The notes under the pieces are model-generated. The model did no database searches, was not told the DNA's origin, and saw nothing but the letters and a program-made list of their open reading frames with translations. From assembly GCA_051008975.1 (NCBI GenBank), contig JBPCXA010000004.1, positions 1 through 37,646 of the forward strand: DNA of 37,646 nucleotides, given 5' to 3'. This stretch comes from Persebacter sp051008975. Its GTDB lineage: Bacteria > Pseudomonadota > Gammaproteobacteria > Tethybacterales > Persebacteraceae. The position numbers were made by a program, and so were the translations under genes. Below, one piece after another: positions 8,042 through 14,902 of this stretch; within the stretch, counting starts at the first letter, position 1, and the number at the start of each line of letters is the position of its first letter.

Positions 8042-8369
8042 CCCATTCCTGCGAAGGCAGGAATCTCCGCGCCGAAAGGCGCAAACTGTCGCCGAAGGCG
8101 TACAAACGCACAATTACCCGCCGCTTCGCGGCGGCGGAGATTCCTGCCTTCGCAGGAATGGGAATGAGATTCCGGCTTTCGCCGGAATGGTGTATTTTAA
8201 TTAAGAGATCAAAAGTGCTGCCATTCCGGCGAAAGCCGGAATCTCCGCGCCGAAGGCGCGAAATTTCCCGCCGCCCCCATAATCCCATTCCCGCGAACGC
8301 GGGAATCTTATTCGCCGAAGGCGAATCGTTTGCGCTTTCGCGCAAAGAGATTCCTGCTTTCGCAGGAAT
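8042..8369. repeat. REP array with one composite Y and one 80-bp X element
   Basis: Six 20-bp palindromes begin at 8045, 8140, 8169, 8223, 8287 and 8350. The first two bound a composite element of 119 bp (8043-8161, called Y here) whose interior holds further palindromes (CGCCGAAGGCG; CCGCCGCTTCGCGGCGG). The third and fourth bound an 80-bp element (8166-8245, called X) with an AT-rich core. Y and X are 4 bp apart. The last two are single REPs of the CCCGCG and CCTGC types. The array fills most of the gap between the proA promoter and the lipoprotein promoter; 7925-8040 holds only low-complexity C-rich sequence, and 8376-8460 shows no feature. Confidence 0.88.
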
Positions 8370-8465
8370 GGGACGGGGGGAGTGGGCGGATTTTCGGGGG
8401 CGAATTCGCCCGTTTTGCCGCCCCGCCGCCTGTTTGGGCTTTCGGCGAAAAAAAATGAAAAAAAG

Positions 8466-8495
8466 TTGCACATTCCGCCCCATCGGTGGTAAAAT
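8466..8495 (+). promoter_or_regulatory. Promoter of structured leader and lipoprotein operon
   Basis: TTGCAC (8466-8471), an 18-base spacer and TAAAAT (8490-8495). The structured leader begins 17 bases after the -10. The same geometry (18-base spacer, then 18 bases to the RNA fold) is found at the second leader near 13.8 kb. Confidence 0.65.
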
Positions 8496-8512
8496 AGCGG
8501 CGTAATCGTTTT

Positions 8513-8633
8513 TCATAGCCCCCCGTTGTCGGGGGTGCAGTCCGATAAAACACCTTCGGGAAAAGGGCGGCGGTATCATTCTGCTATGAATATACGATTA
8601 CAACGCCCGGCGCGTTTCGCCGGTTTTCGTATA
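8513..8633 (+). promoter_or_regulatory. Structured leader RNA, copy 1 (unassigned, riboswitch-like)
   Basis: Stem P1 (8513-8519 TCATAGC with 8583-8589 GCTATGA) encloses hairpin P2 (CCCCCG/CGGGGG), and a P3 arm in which GCAGTCC pairs with GGGCGGC and which carries the conserved stretch ATAAAACACC and a C(TTCG)G tetraloop. GGTATC follows P3. A second module comes next: TATACG (8591-8596) pairs with CGTATA (8628-8633), enclosing a GC-rich hairpin (CCGGCG 8607-8612 with CGCCGG 8618-8623) and TTTT. The outer stem ends directly before the GGAG ribosome site (8634-8637) of the lipoprotein gene. Copy 2 at 13841 shows the same architecture with compensatory base changes. It does not fit the TPP, FMN, cobalamin, glycine, SAM or c-di-GMP consensus that I know. 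A cis-regulatory RNA is inferred; a processed small RNA is possible. Confidence 0.75.
8607..8627 (+). terminator. Terminator-like hairpin in leader copy 1
   Basis: CCGGCG-CGTTT-CGCCGG followed by TTTT. A six-pair GC stem with a short T tract, lying 17 bases before the lipoprotein ATG, suits transcription attenuation. The T tract is short, so termination may be partial. Confidence 0.5.
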
Positions 8634-8644
8634 GGAGAAACACA

Positions 8645-8977
8645 ATGAAAGCCATTTATTCCATTCTTGCCGCCGTTTTTGCCGTTTTAGGATTCCTGCT
8701 TGTCGGCGGTTGCGCCGAGCAATCCGGCGCCCGCTTGCGCGAAATTGAACGGTTCAGCGAGATGAGCGACTCCGAAATTGACGCCGCAAAAGAGGCGTGT
8801 TATCTCATTTCTACGACGGATTACAACTGCGCCAATTTGGTGCCGGCCGAACACGGAATGACCACCGAGGAATGGGAGGCGTTGCATTCGCAGACCAAAA
8901 TCTGCCGCAAGAACCAGCGGTTGAGTTATGACCATTGTCTGCGCGGCAAGGGCGTCCGCTATTCCGAGTTCAATTGA
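8645..8977 (+). CDS. Small lipoprotein, unknown function
   Basis: A 110-residue envelope protein. The signal sequence MKAIYSILAAVFAVLGFLLV is followed by GGC, giving lipidation at C23. The residues after Cys (A, E) do not suggest inner-membrane retention by the Asp+2 rule. The mature part is short, polar and contains four further cysteines (C52, C62, C87, C98 by count), suggesting disulfides in the periplasm. I recognise no domain. Translation begins at the ATG at 8645, 7 bases after GGAG. It is the first gene of a complete transcription unit with the structured leader upstream and a second lipoprotein 32 bases downstream. Control by the leader RNA is inferred from position. Confidence 0.82.
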   Translation: MKAIYSILAAVFAVLGFLLVGGCAEQSGARLREIERFSEMSDSEIDAAKEACYLISTTDYNCANLVPAEHGMTTEEWEALHSQTKICRKNQRLSYDHCLRGKGVRYSEFN

Positions 8978-9009
8978 ACATTTTTATTCATCCGAAACAG
9001 GAGAAACTC

Positions 9010-9375
9010 ATGAAGAAAAAAACAGGGCGTTTTATCGCCTTTTTATTGCTCGCCGTCTTTGCCGCCGTTGCGGCGTCCGGATGCGCGGGAAAAACCGCGA
9101 ATCCGATATCGGCAAGAGAAGTCGGCGACAAGGATTTGGACTGCGACGAGATTGAGGCAGAAATGTTCGATCTGGATGCTCGCGCCCGCCGCCTTCTCGG
9201 AGAACAATCCGACAAAACGGGAAAGAACGCCGCGATTCTTGTCGGCGGGCTGTTTCTGTTTCCGATATGGTTCTTCGCCGACTTGTCCGATGCCGAACGG
9301 CAGGAAGCGACTGCGATGCAGGACAGAGTGCGTCATTTGCAACGGATCGCAAACAAAAAGGACTGCGAGTTTTGA
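9010..9375 (+). CDS. Small lipoprotein with internal hydrophobic segment
   Basis: A 121-residue protein. The signal peptide MKKKTGRFIAFLLLAVFAAV is followed by AASGC, with lipidation at C25. A second hydrophobic stretch GGLFLFPIWFF near residues 77-87 is followed by a charged helix and a terminal KKDCEF. This layout (lipobox, FP-containing hydrophobic patch, helix, C-terminal Cys) resembles short uncharacterised lipoproteins common in Gammaproteobacteria. The frame is open back to 8935, but the ATG at 9010 with AGGAG 6 bases upstream gives a proper signal peptide. The ribosome-site context (AGGAGAAAC) is nearly identical to that of the preceding lipoprotein, suggesting the pair share expression. 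It is followed by a strong terminator. Confidence 0.85.
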   Translation: MKKKTGRFIAFLLLAVFAAVAASGCAGKTANPISAREVGDKDLDCDEIEAEMFDLDARARRLLGEQSDKTGKNAAILVGGLFLFPIWFFADLSDAERQEATAMQDRVRHLQRIANKKDCEF

Positions 9376-9390
9376 CGGCAAGGCGGGAAT

Positions 9391-9421
9391 AAAAAAGGGC
9401 GGCTTCGGTCGCCCTTTTTTT
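9391..9421. terminator. Rho-independent terminator, probably bidirectional
   Basis: Six A's, a stem GGGCGGC/GTCGCCC with a TTCG loop, then seven T's. It ends the lipoprotein unit 16 bases after the last stop. The A tract on the other side also makes it usable for the leftward leuS-lptE-holA transcript, which ends at 9493. Confidence 0.9.
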
Positions 9422-9435
9422 GCGGGACGGCGCGG

Positions 9436-9455
9436 ATTCCGGCTTTCGCGGGAAT
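9436..9455. repeat. Single REP-like palindrome, imperfect
   Basis: ATTCCGGC-TTTC-GCGGGAAT, a solitary member of the REP family with one mismatched pair, placed between the terminator and the holA stop codon. Confidence 0.6.
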
Positions 9456-9492
9456 GGTGCGCCTTCGTTCGGCGTTTGTCGTCCGAAAAAAT

Positions 9493-10551
9493 TTACCGTA
9501 TCGGCGGCGGAGTGGGGATGGGATTGCCGCGGCGGAGGCAGGCGAGGGCGGCGACGGCGTCGGTCAGCGCGATTTTGATGTCGCCGTCTTCCACGCCTTT
9601 GATGATTCGGTCGGCGCTTGCGGCGCGGCGCAGAACTTCCAAAACGGCGTTTTCGCGCGTCCGTCCCGCGACTTGTCGCGCCGCCGCCGCCGCGTCTTTG
9701 GAAAGTCCGGGCGGATAGTTTCCGCGTTTCGCCGCCAGTACGCCGGAAGCGGCGGCGGAAATCGCCCACAAAATCAGCGGCGGCGGTTCTTGAATATCCA
9801 GCAGAACATTCAGAATCGCCAGCGATTTTTTGCCGTCGCCGGACAGGGCGGCGTCCGCCAGATGAAAGATATTAAACCGCGCGCCGCCGGACAACGCCTC
9901 CGCCACCTGTTCTTCGCCGCCGTTTCCGCCGGAAATGCATATTTTTTGCAGACATTGTTTCGCCGCCGACAAGTTGCCCTCGGTTTGCTCCGCCAGTCGG
10001 GCGGCGGCGGCGGCGGACAGCGGAATTTGCCATTCGTCCGCCCATCGCCGGCACCAGACGGCGGTGCATTCCGCGTCCAGACGCGCGCAATGTACGGCGA
10101 CGGCGTTTTTTCCCAAATCGGAAAACCATTTCGCCTTGTAATGTCTGCGGTCCAGTCCGTAAAAAGAAATCGCCAGCGAATCGGGCGCCTTGACGCGGGC
10201 GACGATATTTTGCAAAGTGTGCAGCGTGCCGCCGCTTCCGCCGCCGCCGTCTTCCGGTTTTTTGGCGCGCAATCCGGTCGGCGGGGCGTGGGCGGTGATT
10301 TCGTACAAAATCGCGCCGCCGCCGAAAAGGGCGTCGCCGGGCGATTCGGCGATGCGCGAATCGGGACGGTCGGAATCGCCGAACAATTCCAAAGACGCGC
10401 GTTCCACATTTTCGTATTTTCCGGCGGCGCGCAGGGCGGCGCGCAGTTCTTCAATTAACTGCGGTTCTTCGCCGTAAAAAATATACGCGCCGCCCGGCGC
10501 GCGATCTTTCGCCGCGACCGCGCGGACAAAGGCGGCGGCGGCGTCCCTCAC
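9493..10551 (-). CDS. holA: DNA polymerase III delta subunit
   Basis: The clamp-loader subunit that opens the beta sliding clamp. The 352-residue length fits the family (E. coli 343). The N-terminal YIFYGEEPQLIEELRAALR is the delta signature (the GxDxxLxxE region), and the C-terminal helix has SADRIIKGVEDGD, equivalent to the xxDxxIKG motif. A Gly-rich insert (GGGGSGG near residues 102-108) is unusual and probably a surface loop. It starts at GTG; the GTGA overlap with the lptE stop gives translational coupling. It is the last gene of leuS-lptE-holA, a standard proteobacterial order, and is followed by REP sequence and a bidirectional terminator. Confidence 0.93.
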   Translation of the reverse strand: MRDAAAAFVRAVAAKDRAPGGAYIFYGEEPQLIEELRAALRAAGKYENVERASLELFGDSDRPDSRIAESPGDALFGGGAILYEITAHAPPTGLRAKKPEDGGGGSGGTLHTLQNIVARVKAPDSLAISFYGLDRRHYKAKWFSDLGKNAVAVHCARLDAECTAVWCRRWADEWQIPLSAAAAARLAEQTEGNLSAAKQCLQKICISGGNGGEEQVAEALSGGARFNIFHLADAALSGDGKKSLAILNVLLDIQEPPPLILWAISAAASGVLAAKRGNYPPGLSKDAAAAARQVAGRTRENAVLEVLRRAASADRIIKGVEDGDIKIALTDAVAALACLRRGNPIPTPPPIR

Positions 10552-10982
10552 GGGTTTTGCCGCGCCAGAATATAGCGTATTTGCCGCAGCGCGTCGCGCC
10601 GCATGCGGACGACGGCGTCTTCGCGGGCGCGGCGGGAGGCGAGATAGCGCGCTTCCGCGGACGGCACGACCTGTTCCAACGCGACTTCCTGCGGCGCGTT
10701 TTCGCCGAGACGGAATGTCAGCACATAGCGCATTTTGTACGCGCCGACGGTGCCGTCGCCGTCAAACGATTCTATGCCCTCGGAAACGGTTTCGCGCAAC
10801 GCCAAAACCGGCGCGTTTTCGCCGCCCGCGGTCAACGCCGCCGCCGCCTCCCGCGCCAGTTCCGGCGGCGCGGCTTGCACCCGCACCGACGGTGGCTGCA
10901 AAGGCGCGGCGCACGACGACAGCAACGCGGTGATGCAAAAATTCCCGAAAATGGCGATGCGAAAACGGCGGTTTAATATCAT
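10548..10982 (-). CDS. lptE: LPS-assembly lipoprotein LptE
   Basis: An outer-membrane lipoprotein that plugs the LptD barrel and helps insert lipopolysaccharide. The 144-residue sequence starts MILNRRFRIAIFGNF, has a lipobox LSSC with lipidation at C24, and shows the LptE-like pattern of a central MRYVLTFRL strand and EARYLASRRAREDAVVRMRRDALRQI helix near the end, where the family has a conserved run before RxL. Identification rests as much on position, between leuS and holA, as on sequence. The frame is open to 11102, but that would overlap leuS by over 100 bases. The ATG at 10982 lies 1 base after the leuS stop. It supports a Gram-negative, LPS-bearing organism. Confidence 0.88.
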   Translation of the reverse strand: MILNRRFRIAIFGNFCITALLSSCAAPLQPPSVRVQAAPPELAREAAAALTAGGENAPVLALRETVSEGIESFDGDGTVGAYKMRYVLTFRLGENAPQEVALEQVVPSAEARYLASRRAREDAVVRMRRDALRQIRYILARQNP

Positions 10983-10983
10983 C

Positions 10984-13677
10984 TTATACGACAAAATTGA
11001 CAATTCGTCCGGGGACGACGACGGTTTTGCGGACGGATTTTTCCGCCAACATTTTCGCCGCCGCCGGAATTTCGCGGGCCTGTTTTGTAATTTCCGCCGC
11101 ATCGGAATCGGCGGCGACGGTGATTTCGCCGCGCCGTTTTCCGTTGATTTGCACGGCGAGAGTCATAAACTTTCGCGCCGCCAAAATTGCAGAATCGGGA
11201 CGCGGCCACGGCGCATCGGCGATAAATTCAAACTCCGAATCAAAGCCGAGTTTTTGCCAAAGCGCCTGCGCGATATGCGGCACCGCCGGCGCCAGCAGAC
11301 GCAAAACGATGGACGCGCCTTCGTCAATTAACGCAGCGCCTTTGCCGGCGGTTTCGCCGCCCGCCCGCGCGACCAGTTCGATCATCGGTTTTTCCAACTC
11401 GTTCACGATACTCATCGCCGCCGAGGGAATGTTGTTAAACCGCAGACGATTCATATCGTAATCCGCCTTCGCCAGAATTTCATGAATCCGCAGACGGGCG
11501 GCGGCGATTGTTCGCGCCAACGCCTCGTTGTTTTTGCCGACGGAGTTATCGGCGGAATGGCGTAAAAATTCCCGCCACATCCCCAATCCGGTTCTGTGTC
11601 CGGATTCCGATTCGCCCGCCAAACTGCGCCACAAACGGTTCAGAAAGCGCGCGCAGCCGCGTACGCCTTCGTCCGACCAGTCCAAAGATTGTTCCGGCGG
11701 GGCGGCGAACAAAATGAACAGCCGCGCCGTGTCCGCGCCGTATTCGGCGACGAGCGATTCCGGGTCGACGCCGTTGGCGGCGGATTTGGACATTTTGACG
11801 CGCCCCGCATATTGCACGAATTCGCCCGCCGCGTTTTTGCCGCCGATGATTTTGCCCCGTTCGTCGGTTTGCGGCGAAACGGCGGACGGCGCGATCCACG
11901 AACGCCCGCCGTCGCCGTCGCGATAAAACGCGGTATTCAACACCATTCCCTGGCACAGCAAATTGGCGAACGGTTCGTCGTATCGCTTTTCGCGCGGATA
12001 CATTCCGGCGTCGCGCATCAGTTTGTGAAAAAATCGGGCGTATAAAAGATGCAGACAGGCGTGTTCGATTCCGCCCACATATTGATCCACCGGCATCCAG
12101 TAGGCGGCGCGGCGGTCGGTCATGCCGCCGTCGCAGTCATAACTCGCAAACCGCGAAAAATACCACGACGATTCAAAGAAAGTGTCCAGCGTGTCGGTTT
12201 CGCGCGCCGCCGCCGCGCCGCATTCCGGGCAAGAACAATTGACGAAAGAATCCATCTTCGCCAGCGGCGAACCGCGCCCGTCCACCGCCGCGTCTTCGGG
12301 CAGCCGCACCGGCAAATCCTTTTCCGGAACCGGCACGTCGCCGCACTGAGGGCAGCGGATAATCGGAATCGGGCAGCCCCAATATCGCTGGCGCGAAACG
12401 CCCCAGTCGCGCAAGCGATATTGCGTTTCGCGCGCGCCCCGTCCGATTTTTTCCAATTCGCTAATCGCGCGGGGAATCGCCTCCGCCTGCGGCAGTCCGT
12501 CCAAAAAAGCGGAGTTGATCATCGTCCCGCCGCCGGTATAGGCGACATCGCCGACCGCGAACTCCGCCGCCGATTCGCCCGGCGGCAGCACCACCGGCGT
12601 CACCGGCAAATTCTCCCGTCGCGCGAAATCCAAATCGCGCTGGTCGTGCGCCGGACAACCGTAAATCGCGCCGCTGCCGTACTGCGCGAGTATGAAATTT
12701 GCGACATACACCGGCAATTTGCGGGCGGAATCGAACGGATGAATCACCCGCAAACCGGTGTCAAGTCCGCGTTTTTCCGCCTTTTCCAGCGCCGCCTCGC
12801 TGACCGCCAGACGGCGGCAGGACGCGATAAAATCGGCGAGGGCGGAATCGGTTTTCGCGCATTCCGCCGCCAGCGGATGCTCCGGCGCCAGCGCGCAAAA
12901 AGACGCGCCGAACAAAGTATCGGGGCGCGTCGACCAGCACTCTATCGTCTCGTCCCGTCCGTCAATCGCCAGAAAAACGCGGACGCCTTCGGAACGTCCG
13001 AGCCAGTTCCGCTGCATCGTCTTCACCGATTCCGGCCAGCCGGGGAGGGCGTCCAAATCCGCCAGCAACTCGTCGGCGTAGTCCGTGATTTTCATAAAAT
13101 ACATCGGAATTTCGCGCCGCTCCACCGGCGCGCCGGAACGCCAGCCGCAGCCGTCCACAACCTGCTCGTTGGCGAGAACGGTGTTGTCGACCGGATCCCA
13201 ATTCACCGCCGCCTTCTTTTTATAAATCAATCCCCGGCGAAACAGGCGGACGAAAAACTGCTGTTCCCAGCGGTAATACTCCGCGTCGCAGGTCGCGTGT
13301 TCCCGCCGCCAATCTATCGCCAGTCCGAGACGCTGCAATTGCCCGCGCATTTCGGCGATATTGTCGCGAGTCCAGCGGGCGGGCGGAATGTTGTTGTCAA
13401 TCGCCGCGTTTTCGGCGGGCAGCCCGAAGGCGTCCCAGCCCAGCGGCTGCAAAACATTGCAGCCGAGCATCCGCCGATGACGGGCGATCATGTCGCCGAT
13501 GGTGTAGTTGCGCACGTGTCCCATGTGCAGACGCCCGGACGGATACGGAAACATTGACAGACAATAAAATTTTTCGCCGGGGCGGTTTTCGTCGGCGTCA
13601 AATACGCCCGCTTCCGCCCACCGCCGTTGCGCGGCGGCTTCCACTTCGGCGAAAGGATAACTGCCCGGAACGGTCAT
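10984..13677 (-). CDS. leuS: Leucyl-tRNA synthetase
   Basis: Charges tRNA-Leu; a class I synthetase with an editing domain. It has 897 residues from the ATG at 13677 (E. coli 860). Seen: PYPSGRLHMGH (HIGH motif, 51-54 HMGH), EQFFV-type zinc/CP1 region, the editing-domain segment CWSTRPDTLFGA, and KMSKS at about 628-632. Sequence style (YCLSMFPYPSGRLHMGHVRNYTIGD) is the beta/gammaproteobacterial type. The frame is open to 13875, but the extension would read through the promoter and the structured leader on the other strand. A TATAAT ends 10 bases above the ATG, so the transcript is nearly leaderless. It heads leuS-lptE-holA, with gaps of 1 base and a 4-base overlap. Confidence 0.97.
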   Translation of the reverse strand: MTVPGSYPFAEVEAAAQRRWAEAGVFDADENRPGEKFYCLSMFPYPSGRLHMGHVRNYTIGDMIARHRRMLGCNVLQPLGWDAFGLPAENAAIDNNIPPARWTRDNIAEMRGQLQRLGLAIDWRREHATCDAEYYRWEQQFFVRLFRRGLIYKKKAAVNWDPVDNTVLANEQVVDGCGWRSGAPVERREIPMYFMKITDYADELLADLDALPGWPESVKTMQRNWLGRSEGVRVFLAIDGRDETIECWSTRPDTLFGASFCALAPEHPLAAECAKTDSALADFIASCRRLAVSEAALEKAEKRGLDTGLRVIHPFDSARKLPVYVANFILAQYGSGAIYGCPAHDQRDLDFARRENLPVTPVVLPPGESAAEFAVGDVAYTGGGTMINSAFLDGLPQAEAIPRAISELEKIGRGARETQYRLRDWGVSRQRYWGCPIPIIRCPQCGDVPVPEKDLPVRLPEDAAVDGRGSPLAKMDSFVNCSCPECGAAAARETDTLDTFFESSWYFSRFASYDCDGGMTDRRAAYWMPVDQYVGGIEHACLHLLYARFFHKLMRDAGMYPREKRYDEPFANLLCQGMVLNTAFYRDGDGGRSWIAPSAVSPQTDERGKIIGGKNAAGEFVQYAGRVKMSKSAANGVDPESLVAEYGADTARLFILFAAPPEQSLDWSDEGVRGCARFLNRLWRSLAGESESGHRTGLGMWREFLRHSADNSVGKNNEALARTIAAARLRIHEILAKADYDMNRLRFNNIPSAAMSIVNELEKPMIELVARAGGETAGKGAALIDEGASIVLRLLAPAVPHIAQALWQKLGFDSEFEFIADAPWPRPDSAILAARKFMTLAVQINGKRRGEITVAADSDAAEITKQAREIPAAAKMLAEKSVRKTVVVPGRIVNFVV

Positions 13678-13687
13678 GGCGAAAGAA

Positions 13688-13693
13688 ATTATA
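13688..13693 (-). promoter_or_regulatory. Extended -10 of leuS (near-leaderless)
   Basis: TGC-TATAAT on the minus strand (an extended -10) ends 10 bases above the leuS ATG. The expected start near 13681 leaves a leader of about 4 bases without a ribosome binding site. Confidence 0.55.
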
Positions 13694-13792
13694 GCAGGAT
13701 TCGGCGGCGGGTTTCGCATCGGCGGAAAACCCGCCCCGTCAAATCCGCCGCGAAAAAAACACGAAAAAAATCCGTCCGTCCGCCGAAAAATG

Positions 13793-13822
13793 TTGGCGGA
13801 CGGGCGCGATTTGTGATAAGAT
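13793..13822 (+). promoter_or_regulatory. Promoter of structured leader copy 2 and ankyrin gene
   Basis: TTGGCG (13793-13798), an 18-base spacer and TAAGAT (13817-13822), followed after 18 bases by stem P1 of the leader. Spacer and distance match the promoter of copy 1 almost exactly. Confidence 0.6.
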
Positions 13823-13840
13823 GATTTCCGATAATGCCGT

Positions 13841-13965
13841 ATGTAGCCCCCCGTAGCCGGGGGTGCGATCCCCATAAGACACCTCCGGGGAAAGGATCGC
13901 GGTATCTTTTACGCTACATAGATGCATTATCAACTTCCCGGCGGAAGCCGGATTTTTGTTAATAA
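13841..13965 (+). promoter_or_regulatory. Structured leader RNA, copy 2 (unassigned, riboswitch-like)
   Basis: Same architecture as the leader at 8513. P1 is ATGTAGC (13841-13847) with GCTACAT (13913-13919), where two pairs differ from copy 1 and both stay paired. P2 is a C-rich/G-rich hairpin (CCCCC/GGGGG). P3 is a perfect seven-pair GCGATCC/GGATCGC carrying ATAAGACACC and a C(TCCG)G tetraloop; GGTATC follows. The second module has TTATCAAC (13927-13934) against GTTAATAA (13958-13965), seven of eight paired, enclosing CCGGC-GGAA-GCCGG and ATTTTT. The stem ends just before the GAGG ribosome site at 13967 of the ankyrin gene. The primary sequence of the outer stems has changed completely from copy 1 while pairing is kept, which is strong evidence for RNA function on this strand. 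Confidence 0.77.
13938..13957 (+). terminator. Terminator-like hairpin in leader copy 2
   Basis: CCGGC-GGAA-GCCGG followed by ATTTTT: a GC stem with a GNRA-type loop and a T tract, 22 bases before the ankyrin GTG start. Equivalent to the hairpin at 8607. Confidence 0.55.
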
Positions 13966-13979
13966 CGAGGGACGTTGCC

Positions 13980-14900
13980 GTGAAAATCTCCGCTTTTTTG
14001 TTTTGCCTCGCCGCCGTTTTCGGCGTGATTTCGTCCGCCGCTTCCGCGCAGGAATGCGATTTGTGCGTAGCGGCGGGCGTCGGAGATACCGTGAAAATTG
14101 CGGAACTAATCGCCGCCGGCGCGGATCCGGATATGGAGGGGCCTTTCGGCGCGCCGGCGTTGCTGTATGCGGCGCGGCACGGGCAGGCGGAAGCCATAGA
14201 GGCGCTGATTTTCGGCGGCGCGACATGGCTCGCGTCCGACGACCGCGGTTTGACGGGAACGATGGTGGGAGTGCTGGCCGGACATGTCAATGTGGTGTCG
14301 GTGTTGATGGCCCGCGGCGCGCCGATTAACCAGCGGGACGAGAACGGCTGGACGCCCCTTATTTATGCGTCCCAGCACGGTCATGTGCCGCTCGCGAGTT
14401 TGATACTTTCCGGTGTCAATACCGCTTTTCCCGATGCCGGTTATGTCCGTCCGAATCGCGGCGGTCCCGACGGCATGACGCCGCTGATGGCGGCGGTGGC
14501 GGGAAACAACAGGGAAATCGTGCGGATGATTTTGGACGCGAATGCGGACGTCAATCAAAAGAACGATTACGGCACCACGGCGCTGATGTTCGCCGCGTAT
14601 TTCGGACGCGAAGAAATCGCCTATATGCTGCTGGACACCGGCGCGGAAGTTAACGCCGGAGATCAAGACGGGCGGACTGCGGCGATGTTCGCGGTGTCGC
14701 GGAGGCATGAGGGAGCCGAGTATCAGAGAATTTTTTTTGACTTGATCAACAATCGGGGCGGCGCCGAGGCGCAGGACAATTTCGGAAATACGTTTAGCGA
14801 ATATGCCGGCCCGGTCGGTTCGGACTTGAACCCTCCCGGCGGCGTCCCGCTGTCGCCGACTCTGCAGCGTTTCAACTTCACCCTGAGAGCGACGCCTTGA
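13980..14900 (+). CDS. Exported ankyrin-repeat protein
   Basis: Starts at GTG 13980 (GAGG ribosome site 9 bases upstream), giving 306 residues. The signal peptide (residues 1-23, MKISAFLFCLAAVFGVISSA then ASA) has a type I cleavage site before QECDLC, so the protein is periplasmic or secreted, not a lipoprotein. The mature part is almost entirely ankyrin repeats, about seven units; clear ones are ENGWTPLIYASQHGHVPLAS, DGMTPLMAAVAGNNREIVRM and YGTTALMFAAYFGREEIAYM. A short non-repeat tail ends in RFNFTLRATP. Ankyrin proteins bind protein partners; host-interacting ones are frequent in symbionts, but many periplasmic ones act on bacterial proteins, for example with catalase. Its leader RNA duplicates that of the lipoprotein operon, suggesting common control. 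The in-frame TTG at 13956 lies in the leader stem and is rejected as a start. Confidence 0.88.
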   Translation: MKISAFLFCLAAVFGVISSAASAQECDLCVAAGVGDTVKIAELIAAGADPDMEGPFGAPALLYAARHGQAEAIEALIFGGATWLASDDRGLTGTMVGVLAGHVNVVSVLMARGAPINQRDENGWTPLIYASQHGHVPLASLILSGVNTAFPDAGYVRPNRGGPDGMTPLMAAVAGNNREIVRMILDANADVNQKNDYGTTALMFAAYFGREEIAYMLLDTGAEVNAGDQDGRTAAMFAVSRRHEGAEYQRIFFDLINNRGGAEAQDNFGNTFSEYAGPVGSDLNPPGGVPLSPTLQRFNFTLRATP

Positions 14901-14902
14901 AT

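Noticed and set aside
8042..8369. CRISPR array made of the repeated palindromes
   Set aside because: Spacing is irregular, copies alternate in orientation, and the intervals are themselves repeated and palindromic, unlike spacers. These are REP/BIME-type elements.
8521..8580. TPP riboswitch, suggested by GGGGGTGC after a C-rich strand
   Set aside because: The required CTGAGA and ACCTGATCTGG-like segments are missing from both leader copies, and the junction layout differs.
12049..13557. Open reading frame of 502 codons on the plus strand
   Set aside because: It lies entirely opposite leuS, whose motifs are unambiguous. Arg- and Gln-rich composition is the usual antisense shadow of a GC-rich gene with few stop codons.
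13739..13875. Minus-strand coding extension of leuS (start at 13875) and a similar minus-strand frame at 8553
   Set aside because: Both read APPxTGGY because they cross the GC stems of the structured leader. The leuS alignment begins at 13677, where a -10 element also lies.
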